A DNA stretch of 24,043 nt. Source: Desulfobacterales bacterium. Lineage in GTDB: Bacteria > Desulfobacterota > Desulfobacteria > Desulfobacterales > JAHEIW01. Below the pieces are notes generated by a model. It was not told the DNA's origin, did not search any database, and was given only the letters and a program-made list of their open reading frames with translations. Positions within the stretch are counted from its first letter, which is position 1, and every line of letters begins with the position of its first letter. Positions 1 through 7,564 of this stretch are shown here, in pieces. The stretch is taken from positions 1 through 24,043 of the forward strand of contig JAQYWI010000067.1 of NCBI GenBank assembly GCA_030145015.1. Reading direction: 5' to 3'. Both the position numbers and the translations under genes were made by a program.

Positions 1-78
1 ACCTGCCTGGGCGCACACCTGGGCAATACCGCTTCCCATTAAGCCGGAACCAACGACTAGTACTTTTGTTACCTGCAT
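1..78 (-). CDS. 3-hydroxyacyl-CoA dehydrogenase, N-terminal fragment
   Basis: Only the first 26 codons lie in the window; the gene runs off the left edge. The translation starts MQVTKVLVVGSGLMGSGIAQ, the N-terminal beta strand and Rossmann NAD-binding motif (GxGxMGxGIAQ) typical of 3-hydroxyacyl-CoA dehydrogenases such as 3-hydroxybutyryl-CoA dehydrogenase. These enzymes oxidise L-3-hydroxyacyl-CoA to 3-oxoacyl-CoA with NAD in beta-oxidation or butyrate metabolism. The ATG at 78 has a strong ribosome-binding site (GGAGGAAAG) just upstream. It points the same way as the Liv/acyl-CoA ligase operon but is separated from it by about 475 bp of repeat-rich DNA, so it probably has its own transcript. 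Chain-length specificity cannot be judged. Confidence 0.85.
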   Translation of the reverse strand, partial: MQVTKVLVVGSGLMGSGIAQVCAQAG

Positions 79-260
79 TGCTTTCCTCCAACGGTTTTGA
101 GCATTTATCAATATTCGGATAGGCGAATCTTTTTATTTATAACCTAACCTTAAACATCTTCGAAGCCAGAGAAAAAAAGTTCCAAAGGTGCTCTAAAGTT
201 AGAAATGCCTAAAATGCCTAAAATGATCTAAAATGCCTAAAGTTAAGGATTTCCACCCGT

Positions 261-326
261 CGAGAGCCTCCCTTCGAGAGCCTCCCTTCGAGAGCCTCCC
301 TTCGAGAGCCTCCCTTCGAGAGCCTC
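261..326. repeat. 14-bp tandem repeat, about 4.7 copies
   Basis: The unit CGAGAGCCTCCCTT occurs at 261-274, 275-288, 289-302 and 303-316, with a partial fifth copy at 317-326. The copies are identical, which suggests recent slippage expansion. A different 13-bp array follows without a gap. Confidence 0.95.
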
Positions 327-378
327 AGGGTCTAACGACAGGGTCTAACGACAGGGTCTAACGACTGGGTCGAACGAT
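327..378. repeat. 13-bp tandem repeat, 4 copies
   Basis: The unit AGGGTCTAACGAC occurs at 327-339, 340-352 and 353-365. A diverged fourth copy, TGGGTCGAACGAT, is at 366-378. It directly abuts the 14-bp array, and the two units are unrelated in sequence. Confidence 0.95.
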
Positions 379-553
379 CATTTTTATAATAAAAGATGGA
401 GCGCCACGAGGCGAATTGCCTGCGCTGCGCGAGCGAAACCATAACTTTAGGCATTTTAGATCATTTTTAATTTTAGCTCATTTGTTGTTGGAAGCACTTT
501 TTATAGGCTTAAAACTTTACCATCGGGTGTTAAATGCATTTTTGAGATAGGTT

Positions 554-1303
554 CTAAAGACCCAGGTAGGTTTTACGCAGGACCTCATCTTGCAGCAATT
601 GTTCCCCCGTTCCTTCGGCAATAATCTTGCCGGAAGAAAGGACATAATTACGGGAAGCCATTTTAAAGACCGTGCTGACCTCCTGTTCCACCAGCAGGAT
701 CGTGATTCCCAGATTTTGGATTTCAGAAATTTTTTCAAATACCTCTGCCCGCAGAATAGGGGCGAGTCCGGTGGACGGTTCATCGATACACAAAAGTTTG
801 GGTCCAGACATCAATGCTCTGCCGATGGCGAGCATTTGCTGCTCACCGCCGGATAGTGTCCCCGAGATTTGTTTCGACCGCACCTTCAAGTCCGGAAACA
901 ACTGGTAGACGCTTTCCAGGTTTTCCTGAATCCGGCTGTCGTCTTTATCCAGATAAGCGCCGGCATAGAGATTATCCAGAACCGACATCTCGCGAAACGG
1001 GCGTCGGCGTTCAGGGCAATGAATCAGTCCTTTTTTTACAATTTTGTGGGCCGGGATCTTATCGATCCTTTCACCCATAAAGCTGATGGTCCCTTCGATG
1101 GAGACGTCTTCTCTGGTAGATCGACGGGTGATCTCCTTTTCCCAGTTTACCAGGCCGGTGATGGCTCTGAGCAAAGTGGATTTTCCGGCGCCGTTGGGTC
1201 CTACCAGACTGACGAGTTCACCTTCATCAACCCCCATACTCAGATTGTTAATCAACACCGCTTTATCATAACGAACCGTCAAATTGGCGACTTCAAGCAG
1301 CAA
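554..1303 (-). CDS. livF: Liv-type ABC transporter ATP-binding protein LivF
   Basis: A 249-residue cytoplasmic ATPase of the branched-chain amino acid (HAAT) family. It has the full set of ABC motifs: Walker A GPNGAGKST (about 35-43), signature LSGGEQQ (150-156) and Walker B LLCIDEP (170-176) followed by the ST of the D-loop region. The segment CPERRRPFREMSV near 96-108 matches the LivF-specific region. A short hydrophilic stretch (about 53-69) after Walker A looks like a small insertion. It is the last gene of the operon, starting 2 bp after livG ends. It should pair with LivG to drive the LivH/LivM channel. The true substrate may be an aromatic or other organic acid rather than an amino acid, given the acyl-CoA ligase in the operon. 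Confidence 0.93.
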   Translation of the reverse strand: MLLEVANLTVRYDKAVLINNLSMGVDEGELVSLVGPNGAGKSTLLRAITGLVNWEKEITRRSTREDVSIEGTISFMGERIDKIPAHKIVKKGLIHCPERRRPFREMSVLDNLYAGAYLDKDDSRIQENLESVYQLFPDLKVRSKQISGTLSGGEQQMLAIGRALMSGPKLLCIDEPSTGLAPILRAEVFEKISEIQNLGITILLVEQEVSTVFKMASRNYVLSSGKIIAEGTGEQLLQDEVLRKTYLGL

Positions 1304-1305
1304 AT

Positions 1306-2073
1306 CTAAATACCCCCTTTGCCGAGATAGGCCTCGATGACCTGCGGGTTGTTGACAACTTCCTGCGGCGCTCCAGCGGCGATGATGGTACCGAAGTTAA
1401 GCACAATAATCCGATCAACGATTTTCATCAACTGCTGCAGCTTGTGCTCGACAATAATCATGGCCGGCCCTTCGCTGTGCAAGCGACCAAAGCGGCCGCC
1501 TTTGTGCAAGCGTTTGATGGACTTGGCCATCAATTCCGTCTCTGCCGGGCTTAGGCCGCCGAAAGGTTCATCCAACAGGAGCAAATCGGGCTCGGTGGCA
1601 ATGGCCCGGGCCACCTCCAGCCGTTTCAGATCGCCCTGGGAAAGGGTGGAGGCTTTCTCCAACGCCATATCGGATATGCCCGCAAACTCCAGTGCATCCA
1701 TGGCCTTGGCTTCTACGCGTTTAACCCACTCACCGCGTTTCATGGCCCGGGGACACAGACAGGAGACCATGACATTGGCAATAATCGGCAGGCGGCGGAA
1801 TGGCCGCATGTTTTGAAATGTACAGGCAATTCCCAGATTGACGATATCCCATGTCTTAAGGCCAACAATTTCTTTGCCTTTGAAACGAACACTGCCTTCA
1901 TCGGATTTCAAAATCCCTGTGATCAGACGCAGCAGGGTTGTTTTGCCCGCACCGTTAGGGCCGATCAATCCTAAAATTTCATGGCGATCAACACAAAAGC
2001 TTGCACTATTGACTGCTCGCAGGCCGCCGAATTCCTTGGTCAGTTCTTCAGCTTCCAAAAACGGCTGGTTCAT
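1306..2073 (-). CDS. livG: Liv-type ABC transporter ATP-binding protein LivG
   Basis: A 255-residue ABC ATPase, the partner of LivF. Walker A is GPNGAGKTT (38-46), the signature is LSQGDLK (144-150; Q replaces the usual second G, common in LivG), and Walker B is LLLLDEP (164-170). The FQNMRPFRRL segment near 86-95 and the C-terminal VIEAYLG ending are typical of LivG. A slightly long basic loop (about 187-201, KGGRFGRLHSEG) lies before the H-loop region (IIVEH). It starts 1 bp after the acyl-CoA ligase stop codon, so the two are almost certainly co-translated. Confidence 0.93.
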   Translation of the reverse strand: MNQPFLEAEELTKEFGGLRAVNSASFCVDRHEILGLIGPNGAGKTTLLRLITGILKSDEGSVRFKGKEIVGLKTWDIVNLGIACTFQNMRPFRRLPIIANVMVSCLCPRAMKRGEWVKRVEAKAMDALEFAGISDMALEKASTLSQGDLKRLEVARAIATEPDLLLLDEPFGGLSPAETELMAKSIKRLHKGGRFGRLHSEGPAMIIVEHKLQQLMKIVDRIIVLNFGTIIAAGAPQEVVNNPQVIEAYLGKGGI

Positions 2074-2074
2074 A

Positions 2075-3784
2075 TCAGGCTTCCTCCGCCTCTTCCCTCA
2101 GTTCCCGCCGCGATATTTTGCCCACATCGGTTTTCGGCAGCTCACCTCGAAGCTCAATAATTTTAGGCACTTTATAGTGCGCCAGGTTCTGGCGGCAAAA
2201 TTCTATAATTTCTTCCTCGGAAATCTTGCCGCGGGCTTCGCTCTGCAAAACCACGTACGCTTTAATTTGCTGTCCCACAGCCGGATCCGGTACACCGACG
2301 ACACCGGCGGCTTTTATCTGCGGATGCTTGTAAAGAACTTCTTCCACATGCCGTGCAAATACAGAATAGCCTTTATATTTGATCAGGTCTCTTTTGCGAT
2401 CAAAGAAGTAGAAATATCCCTCCTCATCCATACGAACCAGATCACCGGTTCTGAGCCACTGTTTTCCATCAATCTCAACAAATGATTCGGCATCGGCCTC
2501 CGGCCGCTTCCAGTAGCCCTGCATAATATTCGGACCGTGCAGGATCAGTTCACCGTCTTCGCCAACAGGCTTAAATTCTATACCCTCGACATCAATAATT
2601 GCAGCGCTGACTCCGGGCAGGGGAACCCCGAAGGAACCCGCCTTGGGTCTATTGTAGGGACTGGTGTGGCTGACGGCGGTTGTTTCAGTCATTCCGTAGC
2701 CCTCCAAAATCCGGGTGCCTGTCCGGCGCTCCCAATCTTTTAAAGTGGATTCATGCAGGGTGTCCGCCCCGCAGACAATGAGTTTGAGCCGCTTCCAGTT
2801 GACCCGATCCGTTTTGTCATATTCTTTAAGATACTCATACAACGTCGGGACGCCCAGAAAAGTCGAGGCTTTATAACGTTCGATGGCTGTCAGGATACTG
2901 TCGATGTCCGGAGTGGTGAATAATACCAGCGTGTGACCCTGGGCCAGGCCGTTGAGCATCAGCACTACCTGGCCGTAAATGTGGAAAAACGGTAGAAAGG
3001 CGATATCGACCTCATTGCCCTCTTCCAAAAAGGGCCAGAGGGTGCTGACTTGCGCCTGCAGTGAGACCATATTGTAATGGGTCAATACCGCTGCTTTGGG
3101 CAGTCCGGTGGTCCCGCCGGTATAAGGCAGCGCTGCGATGTCCGTTTTGGGGTCAATGGTTACCCGGGGTTCTTGGGGCGCATAGTGTTCAATTAAATTT
3201 TTGAATAAATGCAGGCCGGCCTGTTCAATAGTTTGAGGTGAGGGCACCTGCATCTCACCATAGGCTTTGCCCAATGCGCTTCTGCCAAACATTCTTTTAA
3301 GGGGGGGCAGATAATCTCCGATACTGGAAAGAATGATATTATTCAGTGAAACGTCTGCTTTCTCCACATTATCATACAGGATATCTTCACAGACGATGGC
3401 CCTGGCTTCACTGTCCTCAAGCTGATGTTTGACCTCCTTGCTGGTGTAAACCGGGCTGATCGGCGTTACTTTGGCGCCCACCTTCAGGGCACCCAGATAG
3501 GCAATGACATATTGGGGAGAATTGAGCAAATATAGCGCCACCGTATCTCCTTTGGCCACGCCGAGACCATCCAGAGCTGCTGCAAAGCGATTGGTCAGTT
3601 CTTTCAGCTTGCCGTAATGGATCTTTTTGCCGTAAAAAATCAGAGCGACTTTTCTGCTATACTTATCTGCCATTTTGTCAAAAATATCCGGTACGGTCGT
3701 TTCAGGAACATCGATCTCATGGGGAACACCCTCGGGATAGTACTTTAACCAGGGTTTAGACATATAGACTTCTTTGGGATCCAT
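2075..3784 (-). CDS. AMP-forming acyl-CoA ligase embedded in the Liv operon
   Basis: An adenylate-forming enzyme that activates a carboxylic acid to its CoA thioester with ATP. All key motifs are present: P-loop YTGGTTGLPKAAVLTH (about 221-236), GYGMTET (A5), the GDLV segment, YKGYSVFARHVEEVL (A8; F replaces the more usual P/S), and the catalytic lysine in KTDVGKISR (about 556). I chose the ATG at 3784 (MDPKEV, 569 aa) because GAGG lies about 7 nt upstream; an in-frame GTG at 3796 would add four residues but overlaps that ribosome-binding site. It resembles FadD-like long-chain ligases but the substrate is not readable from sequence. Its place between livM and livG suggests it activates the acid brought in by the transporter. 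Confidence 0.9.
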   Translation of the reverse strand: MDPKEVYMSKPWLKYYPEGVPHEIDVPETTVPDIFDKMADKYSRKVALIFYGKKIHYGKLKELTNRFAAALDGLGVAKGDTVALYLLNSPQYVIAYLGALKVGAKVTPISPVYTSKEVKHQLEDSEARAIVCEDILYDNVEKADVSLNNIILSSIGDYLPPLKRMFGRSALGKAYGEMQVPSPQTIEQAGLHLFKNLIEHYAPQEPRVTIDPKTDIAALPYTGGTTGLPKAAVLTHYNMVSLQAQVSTLWPFLEEGNEVDIAFLPFFHIYGQVVLMLNGLAQGHTLVLFTTPDIDSILTAIERYKASTFLGVPTLYEYLKEYDKTDRVNWKRLKLIVCGADTLHESTLKDWERRTGTRILEGYGMTETTAVSHTSPYNRPKAGSFGVPLPGVSAAIIDVEGIEFKPVGEDGELILHGPNIMQGYWKRPEADAESFVEIDGKQWLRTGDLVRMDEEGYFYFFDRKRDLIKYKGYSVFARHVEEVLYKHPQIKAAGVVGVPDPAVGQQIKAYVVLQSEARGKISEEEIIEFCRQNLAHYKVPKIIELRGELPKTDVGKISRRELREEAEEA

Positions 3785-3832
3785 TGTTAACCTCACAGTT
3801 TATTTGCAGTGGCCAAGAATTCTTCATTCTTG

Positions 3833-4873
3833 TTATTCGATCTCGGCCGAACAAATGCGGCACGTTTTGCGGGTGGCGATATTTCTGATTTTGCACCGGG
3901 GGCATTCAGTTTCGATTTTATCGCGTATCCACGGAAGCAATCCCTCCGGCATGTAAAGCAAAATTAATAATATGACGATCGCAAACATGAGTGTACGGTA
4001 CTCCGGCCAAAAGCGGAAAAACTCGAGTAAAGGATATAGAATAAACACCGCTCCGATCGGGCCATATATTGTTACGATACCGCCAAATACCGCCCAGATA
4101 ACGACCTGGAACGACATCGATACCTCCAGGGTTGAAGGCCCGGCAATCCGCATGAAATGGGCGTAGAGTCCTCCGGCGATGCCGGCAAAAAACCCGCTGA
4201 GACAAAACGCCAGCAGCTTGTACCGGGTGGTGTTGATGCCGGAAGATCTGACGGCCAGCTCGTCCTCCCGAATAGCATGGAAAATGATACCGGTATTCGA
4301 ATCGGTGATCTTCCACATGATGGTGCATAACACCAGCATGAGCACCACGGTGATATAATAATTCGTGATCCGGGATCGGGCCAGGCGCTCCAGTCCGGTT
4401 ATCCCCAATTCACCACCGGTGATACTGGGGAGGGCAAAAATGATTCCCATCAAAATAATCGGAAAGGCTAACGTGGTCAGGGCCAGGTAGGTGCCCCTGA
4501 GCCTGAGACAAGGGATGCCGATGATTAAGCCGGCCAGAACTGCACCTAAGGCGCCAAGGGGGATACTTGCCCAGGGCGGCAGGTGCGCGTGCAGATTCAG
4601 GAGGGCGGCCGTGTAAGCCCCCACACCGAAAAAAAGGGCATGGCCGAAGTTCATCTGTCCGGTAAAACCGGACAAAAGATCCCAACTGGCAGCAAAAATG
4701 GCAAAGATGCTGGTTAAAATCAGGATGCGCAGCAGGTAGGGGTCTTGAGTAAAGACAGGCAGCAGAAGCAAAAGCAAGCAAAACAAAAACACAATAATCC
4801 GGCTGGGAAGAACGAGCACTTCATTTTTAACGATCATCCAAAACTTTCGAATATAAAATCCAAGGATTCCCAT
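3833..4873 (-). CDS. livM: Liv-type ABC permease LivM with a C-terminal zinc-ribbon-like tail
   Basis: A 346-residue inner-membrane permease. Many hydrophobic segments are visible from residue 25 onward, and GFTGQMNFGHALFFGVGAY is the diagnostic LivM motif. The protein ends with a tail not normally part of LivM: CPRC (324-327), ten residues, then CRIC (338-341), a CxxC-x10-CxxC arrangement resembling a small zinc ribbon. The tail follows the last membrane helix and a short RDKIETE linker, so it is probably cytoplasmic. The gene starts 2 bp after livH ends, and its stop is 48 bp before the ligase start. LivM pairs with LivH to form the transmembrane channel. Confidence 0.93.
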   Translation of the reverse strand: MGILGFYIRKFWMIVKNEVLVLPSRIIVFLFCLLLLLLPVFTQDPYLLRILILTSIFAIFAASWDLLSGFTGQMNFGHALFFGVGAYTAALLNLHAHLPPWASIPLGALGAVLAGLIIGIPCLRLRGTYLALTTLAFPIILMGIIFALPSITGGELGITGLERLARSRITNYYITVVLMLVLCTIMWKITDSNTGIIFHAIREDELAVRSSGINTTRYKLLAFCLSGFFAGIAGGLYAHFMRIAGPSTLEVSMSFQVVIWAVFGGIVTIYGPIGAVFILYPLLEFFRFWPEYRTLMFAIVILLILLYMPEGLLPWIRDKIETECPRCKIRNIATRKTCRICSAEIE

Positions 4874-4875
4874 GC

Positions 4876-5745
4876 CTATCTCTCTTCTTCAAAAGCAACG
4901 CCGAAAAGCCCTTCCGGTCTGATCAAAAGCACCAGGATCATTATGGAAAGCGCCACGGAACCTTTCAAAAATGACCCCATGGGTATCAGGAACACCACCA
5001 GTGCTTCGGCAAATCCCAGGATGTAGGCCCCCACAAAGCTGCCCTTGATACTGCCCAGCCCACCCAGAACCACAACGGCCATCATCATAATCAACGGGTT
5101 CATCCACATGAAAGGGGAAATCGTAGTGAGCGGGACCACCACGGAACCGGTGACCGCAGCCAGTCCAACCGAAATACCCATGGTGATCATGGCCACACGG
5201 CTTTCGTTTATTCCCATCAGATTGGCGACTTCCCGGTCTTCGGCTGTGGCGCGTATTGCCAGCCCCAGCTTGGTATTCATTAAAAGCATCCGGAGCGCAC
5301 CCAGAATGATCAGGGCGGCCACAAAAGTTAGAAGTTGCTGATAAAAAACCTTTACATCAAAAATCGTAAAATATCCTTTAACCAGAGCGGGCACACTGAG
5401 GTAGTCTCCCGTGAAAATAAGCAGCATGATCTCCTGTATGGCAATCGCCAGGGCGATGGTTCCGATCAAAACCGCGGCTTCATGTTCACGGATGGGATCG
5501 ATAAAAATCTTATAGAAGATGAGCCCCAGTAATGTGATTAAGGGAACGGCAACCAGCATCCCTACGAAGGGATGATATCCTAATTTTTGGACGATCAAAT
5601 ATATGCAATATGAGGCCAACATGTAAAAGGCTGTATGGGCGATATTTACAATGCGCGCCACGCCAAAAATCAAGGAAAAACCAATGGCTAAAAGGGCGTA
5701 GGTGCTCCCGTTGATCAAGCCGGCAATAATAATATCCAGTGCCAT
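4876..5745 (-). CDS. livH: Liv-type ABC permease LivH
   Basis: A 289-residue hydrophobic permease beginning MALDIIIAGLINGSTYALLAIGFSLIFGVARIVNIAHTAFY-like sequence. The GLINGSTYALLAIGFSLIFG segment and the VVLGGLGSIKGSFVGA region are hallmark LivH sequences. It has about eight predicted membrane spans. The ATG at 5745 has GAGGAT about 4 nt upstream. It lies 81 bp downstream of the binding-protein gene, a longer gap than elsewhere in the operon, and is followed almost at once by livM. Confidence 0.94.
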   Translation of the reverse strand: MALDIIIAGLINGSTYALLAIGFSLIFGVARIVNIAHTAFYMLASYCIYLIVQKLGYHPFVGMLVAVPLITLLGLIFYKIFIDPIREHEAAVLIGTIALAIAIQEIMLLIFTGDYLSVPALVKGYFTIFDVKVFYQQLLTFVAALIILGALRMLLMNTKLGLAIRATAEDREVANLMGINESRVAMITMGISVGLAAVTGSVVVPLTTISPFMWMNPLIMMMAVVVLGGLGSIKGSFVGAYILGFAEALVVFLIPMGSFLKGSVALSIMILVLLIRPEGLFGVAFEEER

Positions 5746-5826
5746 ATATCCTCATAAATAAAGACGCTCCCGCCCCTCCAAGCTCGGAGAAAAGCGCAAG
5801 GAGGAGCAAGAGGACTTACAAAAAAT

Positions 5827-7143
5827 TTATTTTTTGTACTTTTCGATCATCCACGGCGGAATCTTATAGGGCACAATACCCTTATAGGTGATCTCCGGTG
5901 CCTCTGGGACAGCTTTCCACTTATTCGGCCAGACGCCGACCAGCTTGCCATCCTGCCATTGAACCCCCAGGCTGGTCAGATAACCCGGACCCCATTTTAC
6001 GTCATGGATCGGTTTGCCTTCAGGGGTGCTCACCATTTTTATTCTGCCCGCCGGCCCTTTAAACTCGCGGGTTTCCATTATGGGGATCAGCTTGTCGGCA
6101 TCGAGCGTTCCGGCCTGCTCGATGACCGGGACCAGGTTATAAATGATAGCGGTATATGTATCCGCCGTGTAGGTGGGTGTCTCTCCGAAGCGTTTAATGT
6201 ATTGGTCCATAAACGGTTTGGAGGTTTCATTGGGATAAACCCCCCGGGCGTAGGTATTCAAGGTCATGACATAGTTGCCCATTCCCTGGGTGGCTTCCCA
6301 GAAACCGTCTTTTTGGGCCTCAACGTTGATGCCGACCTGCACCGCCGGTATTTTGAGCTCCCCGGCCTGCTTGGCGAAAGGAATGCCCACCGATGCAGAA
6401 ATGATGGTAAAAATCAGAGGGGCTTCTGTGCGCTGGATGGCCGAAAGTTCGGCGGATACGTCCGTTGCTGCTGCGGAAGGCTGCCAGACCCCGGCGACCT
6501 CCATGCCCACCTTGGGGATAAATCCTTTGGCGGCGGCAATCATCGGCTCGACCCACATGGCCTTTTCGGCCACAATGGCCACTTTTACCTTGGGGATGTT
6601 CAGTGATTTTTTGAGGATGGTTCCCACGGTGGCCAGATGAATAAACGAGGTCCGGCCCAAAAATTTTTCATTGAAAGGGGTGAGCCGGAACCAGTATTTA
6701 TACCGATCGTAATCCTCGGCCAGGCGCAGGCAGAGTTTAGAGTGTGAGGCGCCACAACCGATAAAGATTTTTTTGTAGTCCATGGCAATATCCTGCATCG
6801 CGAAAACTGCCTCGCTGCGGAAGCCGCCCACAACGAAATCGACTTTATCGCGGGAAAGCAGCATTTCCATGGCATTGGTGGCATCGGTAACGTTTAAAAA
6901 TTCGTTCGAATCCGCCTTGACCAACTCGATTTTCATTTTTTTGTTACCGACCTTGACGCCTCCGCGGGCATTAACTTCCTCGGCCGCCATGGTGGCGCCG
7001 TTCCAATGGCCCTTGCCCTGCACAAACTGCATCGGCCCGATCACGCCTATTTTTATGGTGTTGGCACCCAGGGCCGGAAAACTGATGGTCATCACGAGAA
7101 AAAACGCTACTAAAGCGGTCATCAGCATTCTACGTCTATCCAT
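5827..7143 (-). CDS. Periplasmic substrate-binding protein of the Liv-type ABC transporter
   Basis: A 438-residue type I periplasmic binding protein (Peripla_BP_6/LivK-like). It has a clear Sec signal peptide: a basic start MDRRRM, a hydrophobic core, and probable cleavage after ALGA (residue 27). The mature protein opens with NTIKIGVIGPM, the usual first strand of LivK-like proteins. It is longer than typical LivK (about 370 aa), as often seen in members for aromatic or other organic acids; this is family-level inference. The ATG at 7143 has a strong GGAGGGAGG upstream. It is the first gene of the operon and divergent from the acyl-CoA dehydrogenase gene. The ligand is unknown. Confidence 0.9.
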   Translation of the reverse strand: MDRRRMLMTALVAFFLVMTISFPALGANTIKIGVIGPMQFVQGKGHWNGATMAAEEVNARGGVKVGNKKMKIELVKADSNEFLNVTDATNAMEMLLSRDKVDFVVGGFRSEAVFAMQDIAMDYKKIFIGCGASHSKLCLRLAEDYDRYKYWFRLTPFNEKFLGRTSFIHLATVGTILKKSLNIPKVKVAIVAEKAMWVEPMIAAAKGFIPKVGMEVAGVWQPSAAATDVSAELSAIQRTEAPLIFTIISASVGIPFAKQAGELKIPAVQVGINVEAQKDGFWEATQGMGNYVMTLNTYARGVYPNETSKPFMDQYIKRFGETPTYTADTYTAIIYNLVPVIEQAGTLDADKLIPIMETREFKGPAGRIKMVSTPEGKPIHDVKWGPGYLTSLGVQWQDGKLVGVWPNKWKAVPEAPEITYKGIVPYKIPPWMIEKYKK

Positions 7144-7564
7144 GGCCTCCCTCCTTTTGGTTTAGGGTTTAGAAATAAACTTACCGAAACAGGTATGTTT
7201 TTTTGGAAATGGGATTTGTTAATTTCGGGAATAGGAAAGATGGGTTGAATCATCGGAGTGATTGAATTTTTGGCTAAATTCGACGTTTTATAATTCAACA
7301 CCACCTCCAGATTGAGCTCAGGGAACTGTCATCGAGAAGTTATTCTATTTTTTCTATACGAATATCAGCACGTTTTAGGAAGTTGGCCTGTTCATTGATA
7401 CAGTAACCATTTTATAAGTCAAGCCAAAAAAACAACCGGATTTCAAAAAATGAGCATGATTCTTTTGACATCAGAAGCAAATTGACCTTTAATGATGCAG
7501 CTAAACATAATTCCAATTTCGCATTATCTTTCATGCAAGATTCAGGAAATAGGAGGTCAACATT
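7144..7564. other. Divergent promoter region between the Liv operon and the acyl-CoA dehydrogenase gene
   Basis: About 420 bp, AT-rich, with no convincing coding frame. It must contain the promoters for the minus-strand Liv operon and the plus-strand acyl-CoA dehydrogenase/kinase pair. A good sigma-70-like promoter is visible for the plus strand (7465-7493). I found no well-spaced consensus promoter for the minus strand and no strong operator palindrome. Confidence 0.6.
7465..7493 (+). promoter_or_regulatory. Candidate sigma-70 promoter for the ACAD/kinase operon
   Basis: TTGACA at 7465-7470 (perfect -35) is followed after exactly 17 nt by TTTAAT at 7488-7493 (5 of 6 matches to TATAAT). The predicted transcript starts near 7500, leaving a leader of about 65 nt with AGGAGG at 7551-7556 before the ATG at 7565. 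Position and spacing fit well, but no transcription data are available. Confidence 0.55.

Larger units (their letters stand above)
220..467. repeat. Long inverted repeat (29-bp arms) enclosing tandem arrays
   Basis: The left arm at 220-245 is the exact reverse complement of 442-467 (26 bp). After one mismatch the match extends to 220-248 and 439-467. The arms contain the AAATGATCTAAAATGCC motif. The left arm lies in a run of similar degenerate copies (203-219). The enclosed 190 bp contains the two tandem arrays and no coding frame. It could be a small non-autonomous mobile element or a dispersed intergenic repeat; no flanking target-site duplication was identified. Confidence 0.75.
79..553. 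other. Intergenic region with fold-back and tandem repeats
   Basis: About 475 bp without a convincing coding frame, between the end of livF and the start of the dehydrogenase gene (both minus strand). It holds short AAATGCCTAA-type repeats (about 203-242), a 14-bp tandem array (261-326), a 13-bp tandem array (327-378), and an inverted repeat whose arms (220-248 and 439-467) enclose both arrays. No clear intrinsic terminator for the Liv operon or promoter for the dehydrogenase gene was recognised. Confidence 0.7.

Noticed and set aside
261..378. Possible CRISPR array
   Set aside because: The units are 13-14 bp and directly adjacent with no spacers, and there are no cas genes, so these are simple tandem repeats.
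1838..2485. Open frame of 215 codons on the plus strand
   Set aside because: It crosses the livG/ligase junction on the opposite strand, and both minus-strand genes have complete motifs. The translation has no recognisable family features.
5776..5789. Small palindrome between the binding-protein gene and livH, as a possible attenuator
   Set aside because: The stem (CTCC/GGAG plus a G-U pair) is short, and no U-run directly follows it on the transcribed strand.
5959..6606. Open frame of 215 codons on the plus strand
   Set aside because: Antisense to the binding-protein gene, which has a signal peptide and a strong ribosome-binding site; no family features.
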